Assembly: GCA_016929415.1 (NCBI GenBank)
Contig: JAFGIW010000117.1
Span: 1-64,000, forward strand
Length of the DNA stretch: 64,000 nt
Reading direction: 5' to 3'
Origin: Chitinispirillaceae bacterium
GTDB lineage: Bacteria > Fibrobacterota > Chitinivibrionia > Chitinivibrionales > Chitinispirillaceae
Part shown: in pieces, positions 19,712 to 30,252 of the stretch
Numbering within the stretch: the first letter of the stretch is position 1
How the letters are laid out: every line of letters begins with the position of its first letter
Notes under the pieces: generated by a model
Seen by the model: only the letters and a program-made list of their open reading frames with translations
Database searches by the model: none
Told to the model about the DNA's origin: nothing
Translations under genes and position numbers: made by a program

Positions 19712-20788
19712 CTATCTCATTACCGCAATCTTTTTCACCACCCGTTCTTTACCCTCCACAATAACGGCATAATAGCAGCCTGACGGGATATGACTGACCC
19801 TCTTCCTATTCCTGATATCAAGATTCGTCCCGTTGGCGATTTTCTGTCCCCGAGAATTGTAAAGAGCATACGAACGGCGCCGGTTATTACAGGGGGGCGT
19901 CCGCGGCCATGCGGGAATGGTAACCACCCCGGAATAGTTATCTTCAAATTGTTTCTGCGCGGGAAGTGTATATTGTTCAATGACATCAGGCCCGAAAACG
20001 GGCCATGCCAGGTTCCCGAAAAATTGTGGTTTGGACGTGAGATAATATGACGGGGGAAATGTGTGATCGACGATTGCCTGGTCCCATTGGACTGCGCCGT
20101 TGACCACATTGCCATGCGAGAGTGTGCCGGTGATTCCTGTTTCAACCAGTATTCCAAAATCATCGGTTGGCAGTACATTCGCCGCGATATTCTGGTCGTT
20201 TGAGTGATCCGGTATGTCGATGCCTTCCGCTAGTACCTTGTTGCGGAATACCGTGTTTCCTCTGCCGCACGGTCCCCAGTAATCCGCGATATCGATCTCC
20301 TGCACTACATTTCCTTCAAACAGATTATTATTCGGGTAATGGCCGTGCATGGAGATATCACACGGTGTCCATTCCCGGTTGAGATCGGTTTCACCCGCGC
20401 CCTGCACGGTTTCGAATGAATAATTGTAACCAAACACATTGCCGCTGGCACCGACCTGTACCATCATTGCATGACGCAGGTGCCGGAAAATATTGTTTTC
20501 GGTAAGGCAATCGGTAACGTGCAAGCCGAGGGAGACGCCGTATCCGTGTCCGTCGCCGCCGTAGTCGAAGGCATGGTGCAGGTATGAGTCGCGGAACATG
20601 CAGGCGTAAACTGCTTCGCCGGTGATATGGGCCTTTCTCGTATGATCGCTTTCCACCGCCGTTACCCAGCAGTAGGCCGCGTTTTTCAGGGCGATGGTGG
20701 CGCCGTCAGCAGTCGAAACGGTTTTAGCGATGAACAGATTTTCTACACCGGCGAATGTCACGAATCCCTGCCTGCGTATCGCTCTTAA
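19712..20788 (-). pseudogene. 5'-truncated right-handed beta-helix (pectate-lyase-like) protein with sorting-like tail
   Basis: Open frame begins inside a beta-helix domain with no ATG/signal peptide before the upstream in-frame stop; only GTG at 20761. Confidence 0.55.
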
Positions 20789-20861
20789 TCAATAAAAGTA
20801 TAGTATCCACATCCGCGCTTTTTTCCGCCCCGGCCAAATTTCATTTGAAAACGTTTCGACG

Positions 20862-23552
20862 TCAACGGCTCACCTGTTTTCCGATCACTGCCGTTGTCCG
20901 GTAAACGGTTTTCCCGCCAGCGGAAACGGTTATAAAATATACGCCGGGGGCCGCTTTCCGGTTCGCCGCGGTTTTTCCGGACCATTCGATGACGGTTCGG
21001 CCGTTTCCTTTACCCGAAAGTACGCTGATGCACGTTCCGTTGAGGGAGATGACGCGCGCGGTAATCGGAATCCGACGGCCGGCCGGCAACGGCGAATCGA
21101 CGAAAAGCCTGATCCGGCCGCGGGATTTTTTTTCCGTTACGTTCCACCCGTTGACGGAGTTCCTGCGACAAGGAGATTCCACGGACAAATCGGAGATTGA
21201 AAAGGAGATGCTGTCGATCGCCGCCATCCCGGAGGCGTTTCGTGCTTGTAAATACAGGATGTGCGAACCCGAAGAGAGCTCTTCCACGGAAAGGCTGTCG
21301 GAGAAGCTTTCGAACGGTCCGTCGAATCCGGCGTCGAGCGACCGGACCGCACGGGAAAACGTTGTTGCGCCGTCGAATGAATAGTCGATCCCGGTGATGA
21401 CCGAATTCCCCCCGGAAACGCTGCCGCAGAGCGGGAGCACGAGCGTTGCGCCCGTGTTCCGGGTGGAAAGAAGGTGCATGAAACGGGGAGGCTGATCCGC
21501 GGCAGTGGAATCGCGGTAGCGCAGGATGCACAACGAGAGGCCGGGAACGACAAGGTCGGAGAGGTCGTCTTTCGAGTATGTTTTTGAACTCGGACCGCAG
21601 TTCGGAAAGGCAAAGGCATATTTGTCCGAACCGATCCAGGTGAACTGGGAATCTCCCCAGGTGAATACGTCGACGACGCCGAAACCGTTTTCCGAGGTCA
21701 CGCAGGAGACCGTTTCGGGGGCAAGGGAAAAATTGAAGATGAGGGCCCGGAAATCGTCGGCGGTCCTGATGCCGTAAGCCCTGATGCCGTGAGAGGAATC
21801 GACGTCCGCATGGACGACCGAGTTTTCCTTTTTCGGATCGATCCAGATGTTTTGCGCGGCGAACAACGCCCAGTACGCGGCCGACGGCGCCATATCCAAC
21901 GATGAACGGTACGTATACCCCGGGGTATTGAACAGGCTAAAACTCCCGAATGTGTTGTCATTTCCCACGTTGCCCTCTTCAAAAGAGTCCCAGAAAACGC
22001 TCATGGCACGGCTCCCGAATTTTTCCGCAAGCCCTGCATACATGTTGGCGACATAGATCCCGTTGATCGGTTTTTGCAGCAGGTCGCTGAGAATCGTCAT
22101 GGAATTGAATTCGCTCATCATGACAAACACGCTTTCCGGCGCGGCAAGCGACGAATCGATCCACTGCCTGAGGCTGTCGATTTGTTCGTAGACGTAATCG
22201 ACGGTTTCAAGCATGCCCTTCGCGTCGACCGAAAGATCCCAGTAGGGGTAACTGTGAAAGTCAATCCCGTCGCAGTAGTTCCGTCCGTCGGCCTTTTCCT
22301 CCCTGCCGACGATGTCGATAAACGCCTTCATCCATGATTTCCCGTCGTAGAGACCGCTGTTTTCTGCATCGAACCATGCGTTCGACAACAACGGGCCGAA
22401 CACCTTGATCGACGGATCGATCTTTTTCATCGCTTTTGAAAAGAGCAGGAATTTTTCAGCGTACATCCGTGCGGTTACCGGACCGCCGTCTTCCCAGGCG
22501 CCGTCCGGCTCGTTTCCTATTTCCCAGAATCGTATATTGTATTTCTTGACGATATTCGCATAGAAGACCCACGCGGCAGCCTCTTCCGGAGTCCCCGTGC
22601 CGTAATTGACGCAGATCACGGGAACCGATGAATCGGGAAACGATTGCACGTACGCCATGAAGGCCTCGAAATCCCAGCTCTTCCATCCTGCCGTACCCGG
22701 CCGTGCGGTGTTCCCGATGAAGGTCGGCATGGCTATGACACTTGTCTGATTGTCGGGTCCCCCGCCGTTGAACGCCTTTACATTATTTGAAACCTGGATG
22801 TCTTGTGAAAAGAGGTACACCTCCTTTACCTCCACGCTTTTTTCGGTGTCCTTGAACTTCTTTACGAGAATCCGCACGTATTGCGTTGATTCGCCGCCCG
22901 AAACGGTTATCGAGGAAAGGGGACGGTCGTTGTCCGTTATCGTTTGTTGATTCTCCCAGAGATCATCAGGATATCCGAAAGGACCGGGATAAGGGCAATC
23001 CGTCTTCGTGAAAAAATCAATATCAAAATCAACGGCATATCGTTCACCCCATAAAATGACGACCGAATCAACAACGGAGGCCTTGGACAATGCCAGATAA
23101 CAATAGGGTAAGCTTTCGGATATCAGGTCATCGCTTCGCCACCAGGTCGCGGTATCGCCGTCGGTGATGTTCGAACAGCTGTTGAACCCCCAGTTACTGA
23201 CGGATGTGCCGCGTCTGATGGTCATGCTCATGAACCCCGGCGAATAGCTTTGGGAATCGCAAACCCAGACGCTGTCGGCGGTATAGGCGCCCGTACCGTT
23301 CCAATGATACCCGTTTGAAAGCGTACCGTTGGGGAACCTGAAAAGGCGGTAATTGGATTGGGCCAGCCCTTTCTGTATCCTGCTGTAGACATTGGCGTTG
23401 TTCCAGATCGGCAAACACGTGCCGGCGAGATAACGGGGCTGAAGCACGCCGCCGGTGTTCGAGAGATCGAAGGACACCGAAGCGCTGAAGGATTCCCGGG
23501 GGAGAACAACCGATACCGCGACCGCCGCAAAAATCCGAAGAACAACATTCAT
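20862..23552 (-). CDS. Secreted clan-A glycoside hydrolase with inserted F5/8-type (discoidin-like) domain and sorting-like tail
   Basis: RFPNGTLSNGYHWNG, WEIGNEPDG (acid/base), VMMSEFNSM (nucleophile), discoidin-like FNSCSNITDGDTATWWRSDD. Confidence 0.75.
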   Translation of the reverse strand: MNVVLRIFAAVAVSVVLPRESFSASVSFDLSNTGGVLQPRYLAGTCLPIWNNANVYSRIQKGLAQSNYRLFRFPNGTLSNGYHWNGTGAYTADSVWVCDSQSYSPGFMSMTIRRGTSVSNWGFNSCSNITDGDTATWWRSDDLISESLPYCYLALSKASVVDSVVILWGERYAVDFDIDFFTKTDCPYPGPFGYPDDLWENQQTITDNDRPLSSITVSGGESTQYVRILVKKFKDTEKSVEVKEVYLFSQDIQVSNNVKAFNGGGPDNQTSVIAMPTFIGNTARPGTAGWKSWDFEAFMAYVQSFPDSSVPVICVNYGTGTPEEAAAWVFYANIVKKYNIRFWEIGNEPDGAWEDGGPVTARMYAEKFLLFSKAMKKIDPSIKVFGPLLSNAWFDAENSGLYDGKSWMKAFIDIVGREEKADGRNYCDGIDFHSYPYWDLSVDAKGMLETVDYVYEQIDSLRQWIDSSLAAPESVFVMMSEFNSMTILSDLLQKPINGIYVANMYAGLAEKFGSRAMSVFWDSFEEGNVGNDNTFGSFSLFNTPGYTYRSSLDMAPSAAYWALFAAQNIWIDPKKENSVVHADVDSSHGIRAYGIRTADDFRALIFNFSLAPETVSCVTSENGFGVVDVFTWGDSQFTWIGSDKYAFAFPNCGPSSKTYSKDDLSDLVVPGLSLCILRYRDSTAADQPPRFMHLLSTRNTGATLVLPLCGSVSGGNSVITGIDYSFDGATTFSRAVRSLDAGFDGPFESFSDSLSVEELSSGSHILYLQARNASGMAAIDSISFSISDLSVESPCRRNSVNGWNVTEKKSRGRIRLFVDSPLPAGRRIPITARVISLNGTCISVLSGKGNGRTVIEWSGKTAANRKAAPGVYFITVSAGGKTVYRTTAVIGKQVSR

Positions 23553-23776
23553 ATCAACACCCTTTCCGAAAATGATCCGTATTCCAAGATCCCCGGCGGG
23601 AGAGTACCGGCCTTTTCCGTCCTTTTCAGAGCCCTCCGCCCGTTGCTTCTCTTATTCCCACTCCTGCTTTTTATTCCCGGCAGTGTCCCACCAAATATAC
23701 ATTCAGCAAACTGACAAACGGGGCTTTGGAGAAATTGATTGCGGCGAAAATGAAGGAAACGATTCCGGACGCGGCG

Positions 23777-25606
23777 CTACCTTCCCGCTTTTTCAAATGC
23801 CTTCCCGGTCAATCCATACAGCCTGATATCATCAATGAAAATCTCCAGGGAATCGTCCACTGTTTTACCGTAATTCTGACTGCTGCTGAAAGTGACCGCG
23901 CATACTTTTTTCATTCCTGCGCTCCAGTCAAGCTGTTCCTGCTGGGGTTTCGACCAGGGTTTCGGTGTGAGCTCCCCGACGGGTATTACATAATATTTCC
24001 AGTCCTCCGTGAGATCGAAATAGCGGCTGAAGTGACCCCAGTTGTCGGAAGGCGGGTAGCCGTTCCGGATGGTATCGGTAATGAGGTCGATCGTCATTGC
24101 GCCGAACCCTTTCGCGAAAAACGAAACGGCGGTGAGATCCGACAGGTCAAACCAGTCGCTGTTGTATTCGCCGGGAAAGGATGCGCCGATGTTCAGGACG
24201 GGATAGTCAATGCCCTTCAGTACTCCTTTCGCGCAGAGGCCTTTCCCGTTCTTCCCCCACGGTCCCACGAGCCTTTCCGAAGCATTGCCGCCCGGAGGGA
24301 TGCGGATGCCGTCGTTGTCAGTAACAAGGCATGAATCCTTGTACCATACGTTCCAGAAGCAGCAGGGGGCGGCTGCATTTCCGGCGGGGAGAGCGGCGAG
24401 GCGGTTTTGCCCGGGAAGGCTGTCCTCGAAATCATCAAGCAGTACGAAGCGGTCGCTTCCGGGATCCGGCGTGACGAGCGTATCCTTTGCGGCGAGCTGT
24501 TGATAAGCGGTAAAGGTGGATTCCGGCCTGAGCAGGGCGCTCACGAGATACTCCCGTGTGGCATCCGTTGAATCGTCGTAGATGCCGAAGTTGCCGTTGT
24601 ATTTCCAGTAGGAGTACGACCAGCCGCGGGAAACGGCCTGTTTTGCAATGAATGACGTATACAATGCGCGCGAGATTGAGTCCGCGGTGTCGAGTGCGCC
24701 GAATTCTCCCAGGAAAACGGGAATGCGGTTTCTTGCCGCCCAGTCGTCCACTCTGTTGAAACAGGTGACGAGCATGGAAGTATCGCTGCGGGACGCCCTC
24801 CAGCGCGTGCCTTTCCAGAGATCCGTTCCTTTAAGCCACATTGCTCCCTGGTGGGTGAATACCATCGGATCGTATGAGTGGAATGTGGCGATCAGAAAAC
24901 TGTCGGGAGGGAGGACGAGTTCATTGAGCCCGTCGGCGCTGTTCCAGGAGGCGCCGCCGATGATGACGCTCCTGCCGGGATTGGTCCGGCGCACGATGGA
25001 GAGGGCTTTCGCCGCAAGGTCATTCCACAATGCGGAGGTCATCGCGCCGTTCGGTTCGTTGCAGAGTTCGAAGTAGAGCTCCGGCCCGTAAGGGGCGCAT
25101 CGGCCGGCGATCTGTTCCCATATCGCAAGAAAAACCGGGGAATATTTCTCCGGATCGCTCATGAGGTCTTCGAAATGATGGACATTGATTATCACGCGGA
25201 GATCATTCGCACGCGCCTGTTCAATCGCCCACAGCACGCGTTTAAAAAAGGTTTCATCGATGATGTATGGAGCGGCGGTGTCAACATGGGCCGACCAGCG
25301 GACCGGGATACGCACGGATTGGAATCCGAGCGATTTAATATGGCCGAAATAGGTATCCTTAAGTACGACTCCCCATGCGCCTTCGGTGGGCGCTTCGAGT
25401 GCGTTGCCGAGATTCATGCATTTTCCCAGACGGGTATACTGGCTGCGGATATCCCATTCCGCACCGTCTGCGGCCGGCGGTGATTTCGTGCACTCTTTGC
25501 AGGGCGTGCAGGCGAAAAAAAACGCGGCGGATACGACAAATGGCAGCATCCGGAGCGAAAGGGTGCGATCGTTGCCTCGGAAAAACTGACGGTTGAACGA
25601 ATTCAT
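23777..25606 (-). CDS. GH5 family glycosidase lipoprotein with C-terminal CBM11/CIA30-like domain
   Basis: VIINVHHFEDL, YFELCNEPNGAM, VFLGEFGALD; lipobox-like FFACTPC. Confidence 0.88.
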   Translation of the reverse strand: MNSFNRQFFRGNDRTLSLRMLPFVVSAAFFFACTPCKECTKSPPAADGAEWDIRSQYTRLGKCMNLGNALEAPTEGAWGVVLKDTYFGHIKSLGFQSVRIPVRWSAHVDTAAPYIIDETFFKRVLWAIEQARANDLRVIINVHHFEDLMSDPEKYSPVFLAIWEQIAGRCAPYGPELYFELCNEPNGAMTSALWNDLAAKALSIVRRTNPGRSVIIGGASWNSADGLNELVLPPDSFLIATFHSYDPMVFTHQGAMWLKGTDLWKGTRWRASRSDTSMLVTCFNRVDDWAARNRIPVFLGEFGALDTADSISRALYTSFIAKQAVSRGWSYSYWKYNGNFGIYDDSTDATREYLVSALLRPESTFTAYQQLAAKDTLVTPDPGSDRFVLLDDFEDSLPGQNRLAALPAGNAAAPCCFWNVWYKDSCLVTDNDGIRIPPGGNASERLVGPWGKNGKGLCAKGVLKGIDYPVLNIGASFPGEYNSDWFDLSDLTAVSFFAKGFGAMTIDLITDTIRNGYPPSDNWGHFSRYFDLTEDWKYYVIPVGELTPKPWSKPQQEQLDWSAGMKKVCAVTFSSSQNYGKTVDDSLEIFIDDIRLYGLTGKAFEKAGR

Positions 25607-25828
25607 CGCTTATCCTTATCGTAAGAGGTTGAAAGGATAGTAATATACATTAGATGTCTTTCAGTCATTGCGCGGATATTTTAAAACGGCAAGCGGCGCG
25701 CTCCGTATCTCTTGAAGAAAGTCGCTCAATTTAGGTATTAAAAAAAACTGTCCATTTCCGCTCCCGTAAGCGTTATAAAAGTGAAAAACGGCATGCTGAA
25801 CTGTACACTTATATATGGAGGAGGAAGT

Positions 25829-26623
25829 ATGTTGCTGAAAACCTTTGCAGTCATAACGCTTGTCGGACAGGTTGCGGTTCATGCCTGTATGGGACCTGAA
25901 AATGTATTCGGCATTAAATTGAATAACGGAGAATCGATTGATGTGGAGGTGATTGAAAATCTGGGGGAAGAGGGGGTCAATTATAACAAGAATGAACAGG
26001 ACGGTATAGTTACCTATTCATTCCGCAGCCATTACAATCCGTCGATCATGGTCAAGGTCGCTGCCCACACCGACCCTGCAGTCCTTTCCGGCATGCTCAG
26101 TTTCACGGTCGATACTTCAGTGATTCCTATGGCGGGCTTCCCGTTCGGCGCATGCGCCCGTGCGGAACTCGACTGGCTGGCGACCGCCGGAATACTTGAC
26201 GTGGAGCGCATCAGACGCGAAAGAATCGAACAGGCCTTTCAAAATGAAGCTCAACAGCAATATCCCCTCGCCAGTTATTTCTGGATGAAGCAGGATTCCC
26301 TGTTACCCAATAATGCCATTTTCGAATTAACCGAAAATGGTGATTTCATTGTATTAATGGCTAATTGCGGAGGAATTGAATTTGCCGTTGCCAACCTTCC
26401 GCCCAAAACGCTCGACATCGCCGTTGGTGCTGTAATTAATGAGAGGATGGCTTATAGGGGGTGTATCGCAACCGATCCGGATCATTCGGCAATGCTTTTT
26501 ATCGATATGCACGGCCGGATGCAACGACCGGGATCGACGGGGTTGAAGGCGCATCGGTCGGGCGTTCTGCTGGGGTACGACCGCCGCTCGGGAGCAGTGA
26601 AAAGAGTGGTTGCGCTGCCGTAA
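25829..26623 (+). CDS. Hypothetical secreted protein
   Basis: RBS ggaggagg before ATG 25829; signal peptide; Cys-containing exported protein. Confidence 0.6.
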   Translation: MLLKTFAVITLVGQVAVHACMGPENVFGIKLNNGESIDVEVIENLGEEGVNYNKNEQDGIVTYSFRSHYNPSIMVKVAAHTDPAVLSGMLSFTVDTSVIPMAGFPFGACARAELDWLATAGILDVERIRRERIEQAFQNEAQQQYPLASYFWMKQDSLLPNNAIFELTENGDFIVLMANCGGIEFAVANLPPKTLDIAVGAVINERMAYRGCIATDPDHSAMLFIDMHGRMQRPGSTGLKAHRSGVLLGYDRRSGAVKRVVALP

Positions 26624-26862
26624 GCCGGTGGGAAAAGAATCGTGAAGAGGGAGCGGCATCGAATCGGTTAGAGCGTGTCGTTAAAGCGGAATGTCTGACA
26701 TTATCGGCAACCGCTTGTCGCTAACGTCAAAACGGCGACGGGCGGTTTCCCTGTTTTTTATTTATCGGCAATAGTCGCCAAAGCGCAAACGGTCGGCGAA
26801 ATACGGTATTCACCGCAAGAACGCCCATTGTTGCGGCGGCAAGGTATGATATAATAAATTCC

Positions 26863-27804
26863 ATGCCGATCCGAGATTCCGATATGCCCATGCGCCATCA
26901 TCATGCTCTGTTCCGTCCGTACCGGCGCTCCATGATCCTTCTTGTCATGGCGTCATTGTCCGTCTCCGGTCAGATGCGACCGGAAGCGATACTGCTTTTA
27001 GGGTGTATCAGGAATGAAACGACACACCGGGAGTATGACGGCATCCATACCGCACTCAACCGGCTGCTTGCCGATCTCTCTCAGTTCCCGCGGACCATTC
27101 TCGACACCGCGGTGCGCGTCGATTCTTTTCCCGACGAGGCGTCGCTTTTCAGGGCGCGCGACATGAATGCCGCGTATATGATGTGGGGCGTTGTCGACAG
27201 CAGTGAATCAGGGCCGGGTATTACAATCGACATTCTCAATATGGGGCAGGGCACGGTGTCGCATATTCGCATCTCGATCAATTGGAATGAGAGCGGCGAT
27301 GCGGTGGCCGAAACAGTGCGGTCGAAGCTGCAGCTCTGGCTCCAGCGCACGACGATGGTGCAGTTGATCGTGACGACCCGGCCGCCCGCGGCCGCGGTTC
27401 TGCTTGACGATGCATCCATCGGGGAAACTCCCTTCGAAGGAATGCTGCATCCGGGAACGTATCGCCTTGAGTTGAAGAAAAAACCGTTTCTTCCGATGCA
27501 TATACCGGTAAGTTTTATCAGCGGCAATACGTATCAGTACGATTTTGCCTTGAGTACTGATGAAAAGAAAACCGATAAACGATCCGTTGTCGGATGGCTA
27601 AGTCTATCCGTTGCCTGCCTGGGTGCGGGCGGCGGTGCGCATTGGCAATATGACCGTGCGCGGGAGCGCTATCGGGAGGCGATCCCGCCGGCTGATTTCG
27701 ATCGGTTGTATAACCGGGCGATTGTCTGGGAAATCGGTCGGGATATATTGTTTGCCGCGGCAGGGGCGGCACTGGGTGTGATGATGGTAAGGGTCGTTTT
27801 TTAA
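26863..27804 (+). CDS. PEGA-domain membrane-associated protein
   Basis: TRPPAAAVLLDDASIGETPFEGMLHPGTYRLELKK. Confidence 0.75.
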   Translation: MPIRDSDMPMRHHHALFRPYRRSMILLVMASLSVSGQMRPEAILLLGCIRNETTHREYDGIHTALNRLLADLSQFPRTILDTAVRVDSFPDEASLFRARDMNAAYMMWGVVDSSESGPGITIDILNMGQGTVSHIRISINWNESGDAVAETVRSKLQLWLQRTTMVQLIVTTRPPAAAVLLDDASIGETPFEGMLHPGTYRLELKKKPFLPMHIPVSFISGNTYQYDFALSTDEKKTDKRSVVGWLSLSVACLGAGGGAHWQYDRARERYREAIPPADFDRLYNRAIVWEIGRDILFAAAGAALGVMMVRVVF

Positions 27805-29559
27805 ATGAAAAATCCGGTTATTGAACGATGTGTCGCCTGTGCGTGCGCGATCTGGTGCAGTGCACTGCTGCGCTGCACGCCGCGAGATAATCCCTACGAT
27901 CCCGCGAACCCCGGTTTCGTCATGCCGCGGTTTTCATGTACGATTTATTTACGTGATGACGTGACAACGACAGACGGCGTTAAAGGGGCGACAATCTTTT
28001 TTTCATACGGCACTCACGACGATTCCGTTACCGCCGATTCCGGCAGCAGCGTCGATATACGGATCGACGACAACGTTGCCGGTAATAGAATTACCGTCCA
28101 TGTTTTATACGTTACTGCACCCACGCATCAAATACATGATCCGTTCGATGTGGCCCTTTCGAGGGAAGGCAGGGATACGACGGTGTTGCTTCACAACCGA
28201 AGTGCGCGGCCGGTTTCGTGGGATACACTTGGAAGCCGCGTCGATACCGCGGGAGTCTTTCTCGTGTGGCATGCGAGTAGTGCCGATCAATTTGTGTACT
28301 ATCGCCTTATCCGGCACCCCCCGGCATCTGATGAAATTGATACCGTTGCTGTTAATGTGGACCGACTCGATACGGTCTTTTTCGATCATTCGGTGGAAGA
28401 GCACGTGTTGTACTCGTACCGGATAGACGTTGTCGCGACGGACGGAACGGCCGAAGGAATTAATGACTACACGGTGAAGGTACCGAACCGTTCTCCGGAG
28501 ATGCCGCGGATCGATACGATACAACCCGATTTTTTCATTTGTCTACGCATCAGGTGGCTCAAAAACGCCGATGCCGATTTCATGCAGTACACGCTGTTGC
28601 GCGGTGAGGACTCACTCAGGTTCGACTCGGTATATACCTGCGGGAACCGGGACGACACCGTCTGGCTGGATACCACCATCGACAAGGCGGCGCGTCGCTA
28701 CTTCTATAAATTGGCGACCGTTGACAGCGGCGGTCTCTCCTCAGTAAGCAATGTGGTTTCACAGATAAACAGGACGACCATCGAACGGAGCCTTGTTCAT
28801 ATTCCTGCCGGCCCCTTCACCATGGGGCGCAACGGCGCGGAAGGAGTGCCGCTCAATCAGCAGCCGGCGCATACGGTAATGCTTTCGGCATATTGTGTCG
28901 ACCAGTATGAAGTTACGATTGGACGGTATGTCGAATTCTTGAATGATGGAAACGGCGCCCACCGGAAATACTATTCCGACAGTATGGCGATGATCGGAAT
29001 CAGCCGGGACGGATCGTTCTTCACTCCGGACAGTTCGCGCATCAACCATTCGATGGTATGGCTCTCCTGGAGCGATGCCGATACGTTCTGCAAATGGGAG
29101 AGGGGGCATTTGCCGACTGAAGCGCAGTGGGAAAAAGCCGCGCGCGGCAATGACATGCGCCTCTATCCATGGGGCAACAGCTTCTATTTTAACCAGCATC
29201 CGACCGACTTCTTCCTGGCAAATTATATCGCCGGGTATATCCCGGTGGATGACTCGGGCTACACCAACGACGGTGCGCGCTATACAGCCCCGGTGGGCAA
29301 TTATGCTTCCGGCGTCTCCCCCTACGGACTCCATGACATGGCTGGAAATGTTAGCGAGTGGTGCAGTGACTGGTATACCAATGCGTTTCCGTCTGATTCC
29401 ATTGATCCGACGGGACCTGAACTGGGGTTGTGGCGCAGCTACCGCGGCGGCAGTTTTAAAAATTACCCCGAAGAGCTTATGGCAACCTATCGCTTCCGTT
29501 ACGATCCTTCAGCCCGCAGAGATGATCTCGGCTGCAGATGCGTCTATGAAACTCATTGA
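27805..29559 (+). CDS. Lipoprotein with formylglycine-generating-enzyme-like (FGE-sulfatase/SUMF1) domain
   Basis: IPAGPFTMGRNG..., YCVDQYEVTIGRYVEFL, LPTEAQWEKAARG, GNVSEWCSDWY, lipobox LLRCTP. Confidence 0.9.
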   Translation: MKNPVIERCVACACAIWCSALLRCTPRDNPYDPANPGFVMPRFSCTIYLRDDVTTTDGVKGATIFFSYGTHDDSVTADSGSSVDIRIDDNVAGNRITVHVLYVTAPTHQIHDPFDVALSREGRDTTVLLHNRSARPVSWDTLGSRVDTAGVFLVWHASSADQFVYYRLIRHPPASDEIDTVAVNVDRLDTVFFDHSVEEHVLYSYRIDVVATDGTAEGINDYTVKVPNRSPEMPRIDTIQPDFFICLRIRWLKNADADFMQYTLLRGEDSLRFDSVYTCGNRDDTVWLDTTIDKAARRYFYKLATVDSGGLSSVSNVVSQINRTTIERSLVHIPAGPFTMGRNGAEGVPLNQQPAHTVMLSAYCVDQYEVTIGRYVEFLNDGNGAHRKYYSDSMAMIGISRDGSFFTPDSSRINHSMVWLSWSDADTFCKWERGHLPTEAQWEKAARGNDMRLYPWGNSFYFNQHPTDFFLANYIAGYIPVDDSGYTNDGARYTAPVGNYASGVSPYGLHDMAGNVSEWCSDWYTNAFPSDSIDPTGPELGLWRSYRGGSFKNYPEELMATYRFRYDPSARRDDLGCRCVYETH

Positions 29560-29607
29560 TAAAAAGTGTTCGTTTTCCGGTCGGGAGACGTTATAAAGGT
29601 AGCAGAG

Positions 29608-30252
29608 ATGTCCGGAAACCAACGAAACGACAATGAGCCGAGTTCCCGGACAGTACCTGCTTTCTCCGACAGTGAGACAACTGACGCCTGGAATCTGGTG
29701 CTCCTCTGTCGGAATGATAAGGGGCGGTTCTTCCCCCTTCTGATGAAGCGGCACTATGCGCTGGTGGTCAATATGGGATATCGTTTTTTTTCGGATCGCG
29801 GGCTCGCTGAAGATATGGCGCAGGATGTTTTCCTCACGGTTTATCACGAAATCGACCGGCTGCAGCCGGGAAAGCAACCGTTCGTCCACTGGCTCTGCAG
29901 GATAACCTCGAACAGCTGCCGCTCGCTCTACCGCAGGCGGAAAATCGAACAACGGGCGGTAGCGGCCGGCAAGGTGGACTACTGGTACGGGGATGAAGCG
30001 ACGGAGCCTGCGGAACGGATCGATGACGAAACGAAGGACGCTATTGAATATGTCAACGATGCCCTGCAACTGATCAAACCTGATGAGCGGATGGCGCTTA
30101 TTTTATCGCATGTCGCGGAACTGAAAACCGCCGAGATCGCCCTCATGATGAAAGCGCCTGAGTATACGGTGCGGCGGCTGCTTCGCCGGGCGGAGGGGAA
30201 AATGCACAAATTGATTTCTCAACGGACATTTGGACGGCATGAACGACCATAA
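29608..30252 (+). CDS. ECF-type sigma-70 family factor
   Basis: GLAEDMAQDVFLTVYHEI region 2; ALILSHVAELKTAEIALMMKAPEYTVRRLLRRAEGKM region 4. Confidence 0.88.
   Translation: MSGNQRNDNEPSSRTVPAFSDSETTDAWNLVLLCRNDKGRFFPLLMKRHYALVVNMGYRFFSDRGLAEDMAQDVFLTVYHEIDRLQPGKQPFVHWLCRITSNSCRSLYRRRKIEQRAVAAGKVDYWYGDEATEPAERIDDETKDAIEYVNDALQLIKPDERMALILSHVAELKTAEIALMMKAPEYTVRRLLRRAEGKMHKLISQRTFGRHERP

Noticed and set aside
24878-25483. 201-aa plus-strand ORF
   Set aside because: Antisense to the GH5 gene.
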